Origin: Acetobacteraceae bacterium
GTDB lineage: Bacteria; Pseudomonadota; Alphaproteobacteria; Acetobacterales; Acetobacteraceae
Assembly: GCA_003133265.1 (NCBI GenBank)
Contig: PKWQ01000277.1
Location: forward strand, 352 to 13,971
Reading direction: 5' to 3'
DNA: 13,620 bases
Below the pieces are notes generated by a model that saw only the letters and a program-made list of their open reading frames with translations, ran no database searches and was not told the origin of the DNA. Made by a program: the position numbers and the translations under genes. Numbering within the stretch: the stretch's first letter is position 1; the number at the start of each line of letters is the position of its first letter. Of the stretch, positions 1-7,158 are shown piece by piece.

Positions 1-111
1 TATTTCATGACCAACCCGTCGCTTTCGGGACGCGGTTCGGCGCTGCATGGGCCGCTGGTGGCCTCGCCGCTGACCGGGCGTATCCGTCCCGATCGCGTGG
101 CACAGGACTGA
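1..111 (+). CDS. ppk: Polyphosphate kinase, C-terminal end (partial)
   Basis: Only the last 36 codons and the TGA stop (109-111) are in the window; the gene begins upstream. The visible peptide begins YFMTNPSLSGRGSAL and ends VAQD. A tail of the FMTNPSLSGRG type is, from memory, typical of alphaproteobacterial polyphosphate kinase 1, which polymerises the gamma-phosphate of ATP into polyphosphate. The next gene, an exopolyphosphatase starting 3 bases after this stop on the same strand, supports the call, since ppk-ppx pairs are a common operon. No catalytic residues lie in this piece, so the assignment rests on the tail and the neighbour. Confidence 0.72.
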   Translation, partial: YFMTNPSLSGRGSALHGPLVASPLTGRIRPDRVAQD

Positions 112-114
112 TTA

Positions 115-1635
115 ATGCCATATTCCCCTCCGGCCGACGCGCCGCGCTGCGCGGTGGTGGACCTTGGATCGAATTCCGTCCGCCTCGTCGTCTATGAGGG
201 GCAGAGCCGCAATCCGGTGGCGATCTTCAACGAGAAGGCGGTGTTGCGGCTGGGCCGCGGCCTGCAGGCGACCGGCCGGTTGAACGAGGACGGCATGGCG
301 CAGGCGATGACGGTGATGCACCGCTACCACGCGGTGGCCCGTGCCATGGGCGCCGACCCGTTCGAGGTGCTGGCCACCGCCGCGGTGCGGGAGGCGAAGA
401 ACGGTGTCGATTTCGTCGCGCGCCTGACCTCGCGCCTGCCGGGCGTGACCATCCGCGTGCTGTCGGGGACCGACGAAGCCGGGTTTTCCGCCATGGGCGT
501 GCTGTGCGGCATCCCGACCGCCCACGGCATCCTGGCCGATATCGGCGGCGGCTCGCTGGAGGTGGTGCGCCTCGACGCGGGCAGGCGCGGCCGCTCGCAG
601 ACGCTCGGGCTCGGGGTGATCCGCCTCGCCGAGCGCGCCGGCGACGATCCGGTGCGCGCCCGCGCCATCGCGGAAGCCGAGTTGGCCGGCGTGCCGTGGC
701 TTGCCGACGGTGCGGGCGGCGATCTCTATCTGGTCGGCGGCGCCTGGCGGGCGCTGGCGCGCATCCACATGGCGCAGACCGGCTATCCGCTGAACATGGT
801 GCATCACTACACGGTGGGGCGGGACGAGGCGCGGGATCTGACCGGGGTGATCGCCGGGGCGTCGCGCCGTGCGCTGGAGCGGCTGCCGGGCATCGCGCGC
901 CGGCGCATCGACGATCTGCCATACGCGGCGATAACGCTGCGCCGGCTGCTGCGCGCCACCGGCGCGCGCCGGGTGGTGTTCAGCGCCAACGGGCTGCGCG
1001 AGGGCTGGTTCATGCAGCGCATGCCCGAGGCGATCCGCGCGCAGGACCCGCTGCTTGCCGCCGGGCACGAATACGCCCGCCGGTTCGGCCGCGATCCGTC
1101 CCTGCCGCCGCTGCTGTTCGCCTGGACCGATCCGCTGTTCGCCAACGAGAACGCCGAGGGCCGCCGGCTGCGGGAGGTTGCCTGCTGGATGTCCGACATC
1201 GGCAGCCACGACCACCCGGAATTCCGGTCCGAGCAATCCTTCCTGCGCGTGCTGCGTCAGCCCGGCATCGGGCTGGATCACCATGCCCGCGCCTTCCTCG
1301 CGCTCGCCATCGCCATGCGCTACGAGGCCGATACCGACGCGCCGTTCCTGCGCCCGGCGCGGATGCTGCTGGACATGGCCAGCGCGCATCGCGCCGAGGT
1401 GCTGGGGATCGCGCTGCGTCTGGCCTACACGCTGTCGGCCGGCACGCCGGACCTGCTGTCCGGCACCGCGCTGCGTCTGCACGGTGGCCAGTTGGTGCTG
1501 CGGCTGGAGGAAGACACCGGCGTGTTCGCCGGAGAGAGCGTGATCCGTCGGCTCGACCGGCTGGCCCAGGAACTCGGCCTGGAGGCCGCGACCGAGATCG
1601 CGGTTCAGCGGGAGTTCAAGCCGGCAGCAGCTTGA
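115..1635 (+). CDS. ppx: Exopolyphosphatase, Ppx/GppA family
   Basis: A 506-residue Ppx/GppA phosphatase, the usual length. It is expected to release phosphate from polyphosphate chain ends in the cytoplasm; pppGpp hydrolysis is an alternative family activity. The ASKHA-type ATPase fold shows as phosphate-1 loop VDLGSNSVRLVVYE (about residues 15-28), ATAAVREAKNG, then SGTDEAG with E121 at the likely catalytic glutamate, and phosphate-2 loop DIGGGSLE (142-149). From about residue 310 the C-terminal helical HD-like domain follows. The ATG is 3 bases after the ppk stop with AGGA (104-107) as ribosome site, so ppk and ppx are probably cotranscribed and coupled. The final 20 bases overlap the convergent rnd gene. 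Family assignment is firm; the substrate is inferred from ppk linkage. Confidence 0.93.
   Translation: MPYSPPADAPRCAVVDLGSNSVRLVVYEGQSRNPVAIFNEKAVLRLGRGLQATGRLNEDGMAQAMTVMHRYHAVARAMGADPFEVLATAAVREAKNGVDFVARLTSRLPGVTIRVLSGTDEAGFSAMGVLCGIPTAHGILADIGGGSLEVVRLDAGRRGRSQTLGLGVIRLAERAGDDPVRARAIAEAELAGVPWLADGAGGDLYLVGGAWRALARIHMAQTGYPLNMVHHYTVGRDEARDLTGVIAGASRRALERLPGIARRRIDDLPYAAITLRRLLRATGARRVVFSANGLREGWFMQRMPEAIRAQDPLLAAGHEYARRFGRDPSLPPLLFAWTDPLFANENAEGRRLREVACWMSDIGSHDHPEFRSEQSFLRVLRQPGIGLDHHARAFLALAIAMRYEADTDAPFLRPARMLLDMASAHRAEVLGIALRLAYTLSAGTPDLLSGTALRLHGGQLVLRLEEDTGVFAGESVIRRLDRLAQELGLEAATEIAVQREFKPAAA
1616..1635. repeat. Inverted repeat spanning the ppx/rnd overlapping stops
   Basis: TCAAGC (1616-1621) and GCTTGA (1630-1635) form a 6-bp inverted repeat with an 8-base loop. 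The outer bases are the stop codons themselves: TGA of ppx on plus and TGA of rnd on minus. No T-run follows on either side, so it does not look like an intrinsic terminator. It may simply reflect both genes ending in similar sequence. Confidence 0.5.
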
Positions 1636-2797
1636 TCCGCTTGCCGTCGACGCCGAGCGCGACCCGTCCGCCCTTCAGCGCCAACGCATCCTCGCCGAAC
1701 ACCTCGCGCCGCCAGCCATGCAGCAACGGCAGGTCGGGCGCGTCCACGCTGGCCAGACGGTCGATGTCCTCGGAACTCGCCAGCAGCTTCGGCGCCACAT
1801 GGTGCTGTTCGCACTTGGCGGCCAGCAGCACCTTCAACAGCGATACCAGCGCCGGCGACGGTCGCGGACCCTCCTTGGCGCGCGGCACTTCCGGCAGCTG
1901 ATCGTCCGGCAGTGCCTTGGCGGCGGTGACGGCGGCGATCAGCGAGACGCCGGTCTTGCCCTCGGCGAAGCCGCGGGTGATCCCGCGCGCGCGCGCCAGG
2001 GCGTCCGGCGTTTCCGGCGCGGTCGCGGCCAATTCCAGCAGCGCCTCGTCCTTCAACAGCCGCTGGCGTGGGATGTTCACCCGTTGGGCCTCGCGCTCCC
2101 GCCAGGCGGCGATGGCGCGCAGCACGCTCAGGAACCGGCGGTTGGTGGTGCGCGGACGCAGCCGCTCCCACATCGTCTCGGGGTCGGCGCGATAGGTCGA
2201 GGGATCGGCCAGCAGCGCGGCCTCCTCGGCCACCCATTCCAGCCGCCCGTCCTTCTCCAGCCGCGCCGACAGCTTGCGGTAGACGTCGCGCAGATGGGTG
2301 ACGTCGGCGGCGGCATAGTTGATCTGCGCCGCCGACAGCGGCCGCGCCGACCAGTCGCTGAAGCGGTGCGCCTTGTCGATCACGCCGCCGGTCAACGAGG
2401 AGACCAGCGCGTCGTATCCGACCTGATCGCCGAAGCCGGCCACCATCGCCGCCACCTGGGTGTCGAACAGCGGGCGCGGCACGTCGCCGAACTTCAGCAC
2501 GAAGATCTCGATGTCCTGCCGGCAGGCATGGAATACCTTCATCACGTTGGTGTCGGCGAGCAGCCGGCCGAGCGGCGCGAGGTCGATCCCCTCGGCCTCT
2601 GCGTCCACCACCGCCACCTCGCTGTCGCCGGCGAGCTGCACCACGCACAGCTCGGGCCAGTAGGTGCGCTCGCGCATGAATTCGGTGTCGACGGTGACGA
2701 AGCTCTCCTTGGCCATCCGGGCGCAGAACGCATCCAGTGCCTCGGTGGTGGTGATGAACTGCGGCGAGGGGAAGTCGGGGTGCTTCGAACGGGGCAT
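1616..2797 (-). CDS. rnd: Ribonuclease D
   Basis: A 393-residue DEDD-family 3'-5' exoribonuclease that trims 3' ends of tRNA precursors and other stable RNAs. The DEDDy residues are all visible: Exo I VDTEF with D37 and E39, Exo II HACRQD with D95, and Exo III YAAAD with Y161 and D165. FDTQVA near residue 111 and the W..RPL segment near 149-154 are also RNase D hallmarks. An HRDC-type domain is expected at about residues 210-290, and a second helical region follows. Length fits the family (375-400). The ATG at 2797 has only a G-rich run immediately upstream rather than a well-spaced Shine-Dalgarno, but the preceding FITTTEALDAFC segment is conserved in the family and needs this start. The gene is divergent from aspS and convergent with ppx. 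Confidence 0.94.
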   Translation of the reverse strand: MPRSKHPDFPSPQFITTTEALDAFCARMAKESFVTVDTEFMRERTYWPELCVVQLAGDSEVAVVDAEAEGIDLAPLGRLLADTNVMKVFHACRQDIEIFVLKFGDVPRPLFDTQVAAMVAGFGDQVGYDALVSSLTGGVIDKAHRFSDWSARPLSAAQINYAAADVTHLRDVYRKLSARLEKDGRLEWVAEEAALLADPSTYRADPETMWERLRPRTTNRRFLSVLRAIAAWREREAQRVNIPRQRLLKDEALLELAATAPETPDALARARGITRGFAEGKTGVSLIAAVTAAKALPDDQLPEVPRAKEGPRPSPALVSLLKVLLAAKCEQHHVAPKLLASSEDIDRLASVDAPDLPLLHGWRREVFGEDALALKGGRVALGVDGKRIKLLPA

Positions 2798-2852
2798 ACC
2801 CCCGCTTTACACGCATGCGCCGATTCAGGCGAGGGTGGCCGCGCATACCAAC

Positions 2853-2883
2853 CTTGACTTGAACGGAGCGGCGGGGCTTGTGT
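2853..2883 (+). promoter_or_regulatory. Candidate aspS promoter
   Basis: In the 119-base gap between the divergent rnd and aspS starts, CTTGAC (2853-2858) matches the alphaproteobacterial -35 core. After about 18 bases the best -10 candidate is the poor TTGTGT (2878-2883). The -35 is convincing and the -10 is not. A start here would leave a leader of roughly 25-30 bases before the aspS ATG at 2917. Confidence 0.35.
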
Positions 2884-2916
2884 TCCCGCCGCGCTCAACC
2901 CCGGGACATATCGACC

Positions 2917-4704
2917 ATGCACGCCTATCGTACCCATACCTGCGGCGCGCTCTCCGCCGCCAACGCTGGCTCTCCCGCCCGGCTTTCGGGCTGGGTTCAT
3001 TCCAAGCGCGACCATGGCGGGCTGCTGTTCATCGATCTGCGCGACCATTACGGCATCACGCAATGCGTCTTCGCCGCCGGCAGCCCGGCGTTCGGGCAGG
3101 CGGAGGCGCTGCGCCCCGAGAGCGTGATCACCGTCACCGGCGACGTGGTCCGCCGCGAGGCGGGCACGGTCAACCCCCGGCTCCCTACCGGGGAGATCGA
3201 ACTGCGGGTCACTGTCCTGGATGTGCAGTCCGCCGCCGAGGTGCTGCCGATGCAGGTGGCCGGGGACGAGAAATTCCCCGACGAAATTCGCCTGAAATAC
3301 CGCTTCATCGATCTGCGCCGGGAGAAGGTGCATCGCAACATCATGTTGCGCGCCAAGGTCATCGCCTCGATCCGCGGCCGCATGGTCGAGCAGGGCTTCA
3401 CCGAATTCCAGACCCCGATCCTGACCGCCTCCAGCCCGGAAGGCGCGCGCGACTTCCTGGTGCCCGCCCGCAATCACCCAGGGAAGTTCTACGCCCTGCC
3501 GCAGGCGCCGCAGCAGTTCAAGCAGCTCGCCATGGTCGCGGGCTTCGACCGCTATTTCCAGATCGCGCCCTGCTTCCGCGACGAGGCCGCCCGCGCCGAC
3601 CGCTCGCCGGGCGAATTCTACCAGCTCGATTTCGAGATGAGTTTTGTTACCCAGGAAGACGTCTTCGCCACCATCGAGCCGGTCATCGCCGGGGTGTTCG
3701 AGGAGTTCGCCGAGGGCCGGGGCGTCACCAAGCCGCCGTTCGTGCGCATTCCCTACGATCAGGCGATGCTGGAATTCGGCTCCGACAAGCCGGACCTGCG
3801 CAATCCGCTGCGCATCACCGATGTCACCGCGCAGTTCGCCGGCTCCGGCTTCGGCCTGTTCGCCCGCATCGCCGCGTCCGGCGGCGTGGTGCGCGCCATT
3901 CCCGCGCCGGGGGCGGGCAGCCAGCCGCGCAGCTTCTTCGACAAGCTGAACGAGTGGGCGCGCGTCGAGGGGGCCGGCGGCCTCGGCTACATCACCTTCG
4001 ACGAGGAAGGCCCCAAGGGTCCGATCGCGCGCAACCTGGAGGCCGACCGGGCGGAGGCGATCCGCGCCGCCTGCGGCCTGAAGCCGGGCGATGCGGTGTT
4101 CTTCGCCGCCGGAAAGAAGGACGAGGCGCCAAAATTCGCCGGCACGGTGCGCACCAAGCTCGGCCAGGACCTGAACCTGATCGAACAGAACGTCTTCAAG
4201 TTCTGCTGGGTCACCGACTTCCCGATGTACGAGTACGACGAGGACGCCAAGAAGATCGATTTCAGCCACAACCCGTTCAGCATGCCGCAGGGCGGGATGG
4301 AGGCGCTGAACACCCAGGACCCGCTGACGATCAAGGCGTTCCAGTACGACATCATCTGCAACGGCATCGAGCTGTCCTCGGGGGCGATCCGCAACCATCG
4401 CCCGGACATCATGATCCGCGCCTTCGAGATCGCCGGCTACCCGGCGTCGGAGGTGGAGGCCCGGTTCGGCGGCATGTTGAACGCCTTCCGCTACGGCGCG
4501 CCGCCGCACGGCGGCTCGGCCCCCGGCATCGACCGTATCGTCATGCTGCTGGCTGACGAGCCGAACATCCGCGAGGTGATCCTGTTCCCGCTCAATCAGC
4601 AGGGCGAGGACCTGATGATGGGTGCGCCGGCCGAGGTGCCGCCGGCGCGGCTCAAGGAACTGTCGCTGGCGCTCAATCTGCCCCCCAAGGCGAAGGCCGG
4701 TTGA
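2917..4704 (+). CDS. aspS: Aspartate-tRNA ligase, probably non-discriminating
   Basis: A 595-residue bacterial-type class II aminoacyl-tRNA synthetase that charges tRNA with aspartate. The N-terminal OB-fold anticodon domain includes GWVHSKRDHGG (25-35). Motif 2 is FRDE (220-223, with R221) continuing to ADRSPGEFYQLDFE. A bacterial GAD insertion lies roughly at 300-420, and motif 3 is GIDR (537-540). H33 in the KRDHGG loop matches non-discriminating enzymes such as that of Pseudomonas aeruginosa, where discriminating enzymes carry Leu. It therefore likely also charges tRNA-Asn, to be amidated by GatCAB. The frame is open to 2878, but the ATG at 2917 starts the conserved MHAYRTHTCG sequence. 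GGGA at 2903-2906 is a weak ribosome site. Confidence 0.96.
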   Translation: MHAYRTHTCGALSAANAGSPARLSGWVHSKRDHGGLLFIDLRDHYGITQCVFAAGSPAFGQAEALRPESVITVTGDVVRREAGTVNPRLPTGEIELRVTVLDVQSAAEVLPMQVAGDEKFPDEIRLKYRFIDLRREKVHRNIMLRAKVIASIRGRMVEQGFTEFQTPILTASSPEGARDFLVPARNHPGKFYALPQAPQQFKQLAMVAGFDRYFQIAPCFRDEAARADRSPGEFYQLDFEMSFVTQEDVFATIEPVIAGVFEEFAEGRGVTKPPFVRIPYDQAMLEFGSDKPDLRNPLRITDVTAQFAGSGFGLFARIAASGGVVRAIPAPGAGSQPRSFFDKLNEWARVEGAGGLGYITFDEEGPKGPIARNLEADRAEAIRAACGLKPGDAVFFAAGKKDEAPKFAGTVRTKLGQDLNLIEQNVFKFCWVTDFPMYEYDEDAKKIDFSHNPFSMPQGGMEALNTQDPLTIKAFQYDIICNGIELSSGAIRNHRPDIMIRAFEIAGYPASEVEARFGGMLNAFRYGAPPHGGSAPGIDRIVMLLADEPNIREVILFPLNQQGEDLMMGAPAEVPPARLKELSLALNLPPKAKAG

Positions 4705-4729
4705 GTAATTCAGGCGAAGGCCGGTTGAG
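4688..4729 (+). repeat. 24-base tandem duplication over the aspS stop
   Basis: The 18-base unit AGGCGAAGGCCGGTTGAG occurs at 4688-4705 and again, identically, at 4712-4729, an offset of exactly 24 bases. It covers the last codons and TGA stop of aspS, so the second copy repeats the same residues and a second in-frame stop. This is best read as a small tandem duplication by slippage, partly diverged in the intervening 6 bases (TAATTC). Confidence 0.85.
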
Positions 4730-4750
4730 CATCGCGCGCATGTGCGATGC
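4729..4750 (+). terminator. Hairpin downstream of aspS, possible terminator
   Basis: GCATCGC (4729-4735) pairs perfectly with GCGATGC (4744-4750) across an 8-base loop, 25 bases after the aspS stop. No T-tract follows, so intrinsic termination is uncertain. It could instead stabilise the aspS transcript end or act with Rho. Confidence 0.4.
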
Positions 4751-4816
4751 CTGATCGCTGGCGCGCGAGCGTTGGTGGTCCTATGTGTCCTCCACCTTTC
4801 CAGCGGAGATAGACCC

Positions 4817-5596
4817 ATGCGCCTTCCTGCCGTTCTGGCAGCCCTGCTTCTGATCCTGTCCGCTCCGGCCCACGCGGTGGATCTGGCCGCGCACCACGCC
4901 GTGTATGCGCTGACCCTCGATCCCGGGCATCGCGGCGACATGGTCGCGGCCTCTGGCACCATGGGCTACGAGGTCACCGATGCCTGCGATGGCTGGGTGG
5001 TGCGTCAGCGCCTGCACATGACCCTCACTGACTCCGACGGCCATGACGCCGAGATGCTGTCCGACTACGCCACCTGGGAAGCCAAGGACGGTCTCTCCTT
5101 CAATTTCCACATGAAGCAGAGCACCGACGGCAACGTGTCGAGCCAGACCGACGGCAAGGCGACGCTCCCCCGTCGCGGCGGGCCCGGCGAGGCGCGCTAT
5201 ACCGGGGCTGACGGCGACGTGAAGCGTTTGCCGGCGGGCACGCTGTTCCCGATGGCACATACCAGCGCCCTGATCGCCGCCGCGCGGGAGGGAAAGCGGT
5301 TCTTTACCGCGCCATTGTTCGACGGCACCGTCGAGGATGGCGCCGAGGACAGTTCGGCCGCCATCCTGGACTGGCGGAAGCCGCACCCGACGAAATATGC
5401 CGATATTTCGGCGCTCTACAGCACCCGTGTCCGCCTTGCCTTCTTCGACCGCGCCCCCGGCACCCAGACGCCCGACTATCAGGTCGGTATGCGCTACTGG
5501 GAAAATGGCGTGGCGGACGACATGCAGATGAATTTCGGCGATTTTTCCGTCAACGCCAAGCTGACCGAATACAGCCCGCAGCCGCATCGTTGCTGA
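4817..5596 (+). CDS. EipB-like (DUF1849) periplasmic cell-envelope protein
   Basis: A 259-residue secreted protein of the DUF1849/EipB family, first characterised in Brucella as a periplasmic beta-spiral protein needed for envelope integrity. Residues 1-20 are a Sec signal peptide (hydrophobic core LAALLLIL, cleavage after AHA). The mature protein opens with the family-like AAHHAVYALTLD segment and contains GYEVTDACDGW. The only mature cysteines are C57 and the last residue C259, matching the conserved disulfide pair of EipB. The ATG at 4817 is chosen over the in-frame one at 4742 because GGAG (4805-4808) is well spaced and a clean signal peptide follows. It is separate from aspS by 112 bases with a hairpin, so it probably has its own promoter, which I could not pin down. 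Family confidence is good; the exact envelope role is inferred. Confidence 0.85.
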   Translation: MRLPAVLAALLLILSAPAHAVDLAAHHAVYALTLDPGHRGDMVAASGTMGYEVTDACDGWVVRQRLHMTLTDSDGHDAEMLSDYATWEAKDGLSFNFHMKQSTDGNVSSQTDGKATLPRRGGPGEARYTGADGDVKRLPAGTLFPMAHTSALIAAAREGKRFFTAPLFDGTVEDGAEDSSAAILDWRKPHPTKYADISALYSTRVRLAFFDRAPGTQTPDYQVGMRYWENGVADDMQMNFGDFSVNAKLTEYSPQPHRC

Positions 5597-5682
5597 CGGC
5601 TAGGCGGAACCGCTTTCTTTCAGCCAGGGCGCCGGACCCGGGCTGACGCCACCAGGCGCCGATTTTGTGCTATGGCGGTGGC

Positions 5683-6291
5683 ATGAACCTGACGGAGCAG
5701 ATCGCCCGTGCGCGGCGCAACACGCTCTCCGACGCGCTGCGCCGCGCCGCGATCCGTCACCACGGCCGACCGGTGTTGAACGTGGAGACCCGCGTCGTCG
5801 ATCCCGAGATGCATGACGTCGATCCCGGCGTGCATGGCGAGATCGTCCACCGCTCCGCCCAGTTGCTCAGCGGCTACTGGAACAAGCCCGTGGAAACGGC
5901 GGAGGCGTTCGCCGACGGATGGTTCCATTCCGGCGATGTCGGGTATTTCGACGAGCAGGGCTATCTCTACATCGTCGACCGCATCCGCGACGTGATCAAC
6001 ACCGGCGGCGTGCTGGTGGCGAGCCGGGAGGTGGAGGAGGCGCTGTTCACCCATCCCTCGGTGTCCGAGGTCGCCGTGGTCGGCCTGCCCGATCCGAAAT
6101 GGATCGAGGCGGTGTCGGCCTTCGTGGTGCTGCGCCCCGGCCATGAAGGCGACGCGGCGGCATTGATCGCGCATGCGCGCGCGCGGCTGGCGCCGTACAA
6201 GCTGCCGAAGCAGGTGCTCTTCGTCGACCACCTGCCGCGCAACACCGCCGGCAAACTGCTGAAGCGGGAATTGCGGCGGCTGCACGGATAA
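5683..6291 (+). pseudogene. Acyl-CoA synthetase remnant with internal in-frame deletion
   Basis: A 202-codon reading frame joins two separated parts of an AMP-forming acyl-CoA synthetase, an enzyme normally just over 500 residues long. Residues 1-27 (MNLTEQIARARRNTLSDALR and a little beyond) look like a normal N-terminus. From about residue 28 (GRPVLNVETRVVD) the sequence is the C-terminal third: A7 GWFHSGD (D85), A8 hinge DRIRD (99-103) and A10 lysine K191 in NTAGK. The core with the A3 P-loop and A5 motif, about 300 residues, is missing. After A8 the expected GGEN reads GGVL, suggesting relaxed selection. The junction lies near 5758-5775. The ATG at 5683 gives the conserved N-terminus; TTG at 5665 is less likely. 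It cannot adenylate a substrate; a regulatory or partner role is possible but unsupported. It is convergent with the permease genes. Confidence 0.8.
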
Positions 6292-6297
6292 TGGTTT

Positions 6298-6311
6298 CGT
6301 CGTCTACGACG
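6298..6311. other. Short perfect hairpin between convergent genes
   Basis: CGTCG (6298-6302) and CGACG (6307-6311) form a 5-bp stem with a TCTA loop in the 27-base gap between the synthetase remnant and the permease stop. It could be read from both sides as a terminator. Neither flank has a T-run of more than three, so this stays tentative. Confidence 0.3.
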
Positions 6312-6318
6312 CGGACCG

Positions 6319-7158
6319 CTACCCGATAAGCCGCCTGCGCACCCGCGCTGAAAGCTGGTCGATCAGCATCACCGTCGCCAGGATCAGGATGATGATGAAG
6401 GACACCTCGTCCCAGTAGCGCACCTTGATCCGCTCGGCGATCTGCAACCCGATGCCGCCGGCGCCCACCACGCCCAGGATGGCGGCGCTGCGGGTGTTGC
6501 TCTCGAAGGCATACAGCGTCTGCGCCAGCAGCACCGGCAGCACCTGCGGCAGCAGGCCGAAGCGGATCGCCAGCAGCCGCGAACCGCCGGCCGCCTCCAC
6601 CGATTCCGCCTGACGCGGGTCGGCGTTCTCGATCGCCTCGGCGAACAGCTTGGCCAGCACGCACACCTCGGCGGCGGCGATCGCCAGCACGCCCGCCAGC
6701 GGGCCGAGCCCGACCGCGCGCACGAACGCCAGCGCCCAGATCAATTGATCCATGCCACGGAAGCCGTCGAACACCCGGCGGATGGAGAAATGCGCCAGCG
6801 CGTTCACCACCACGTTGCGCGCGCCGAGGAACCCCAGCGGCACGGCGACCACGGCGGCGACGAAAGTGCCGAGAAAGGCCATCGCCACGCTTTCGGCCAG
6901 ACCTTGCAGGATGTCGGCCCATTGCGCGCCGGGGCTCGGCGGGATCATCAGGCGCAGGATGACGAACAGCCCGGACAGGCCGCGCGTCATCCGCTCCGGC
7001 GTGATGTCGAACCACCAGCACAGGCTCACCAGCCAGGCGGCGAACAATGTCCAGCCGGCGATGCGCATCGCGCGCTGGGCTGGGGTGAGGCCGAAGACCG
7101 ACGGCAGCCGGGCCCGGGCGGCGGCGATGTCGGCGTCGGTAATCGTGTCCACGGTCAT
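6319..7158 (-). CDS. phnE: Phosphonate-type ABC transporter permease (second PhnE-like)
   Basis: A 279-residue inner-membrane permease of the PhnE family (binding-protein-dependent transport superfamily). After a cytoplasmic lead of about 30 residues come hydrophobic segments beginning GWTLFAAWLVSLCWW, the PPSPGAQWADIL region, and later LIWALAFV. The cytoplasmic EAA-type loop ends in FGLLPQVLPVLLAQ and is followed by the family-typical VVGAGGIG segment; a terminal membrane helix runs SFIIILILATVMLI. Its ATG (7158) overlaps the TGA of the upstream permease as ATGA, indicating translational coupling and a heterodimeric pore. The same frame is open upstream to 7755, but that part lies inside the first permease gene and lacks permease sequence. 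phnE denotes family; the transported substrate is unknown and no ATPase gene lies nearby. Confidence 0.88.
   Translation of the reverse strand: MTVDTITDADIAAARARLPSVFGLTPAQRAMRIAGWTLFAAWLVSLCWWFDITPERMTRGLSGLFVILRLMIPPSPGAQWADILQGLAESVAMAFLGTFVAAVVAVPLGFLGARNVVVNALAHFSIRRVFDGFRGMDQLIWALAFVRAVGLGPLAGVLAIAAAEVCVLAKLFAEAIENADPRQAESVEAAGGSRLLAIRFGLLPQVLPVLLAQTLYAFESNTRSAAILGVVGAGGIGLQIAERIKVRYWDEVSFIIILILATVMLIDQLSARVRRRLIG

Noticed and set aside
112..1482. Minus-strand open frame antisense to ppx
   Set aside because: Codon-bias shadow of a well-supported gene; low-complexity Arg/Gln/His composition.
4774..4796. GGTGG/CCACC stem just before the EipB-like gene
   Set aside because: Only 5 bp with a 13-base loop. 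It might affect the leader but cannot be told from chance.
2542..4962. Long minus-strand open frame of about 806 codons antisense to aspS
   Set aside because: It is a G+C-rich shadow of aspS and rnd: rich in Arg, Gly and Ala with no recognisable domain.
5628..5660. GGCGCC at 5628-5633 and 5655-5660, followed by a short T-run, as a terminator
   Set aside because: The unit is self-palindromic and the loop would be 21 bases, so pairing is weak. Such hexamers are common at this base composition.
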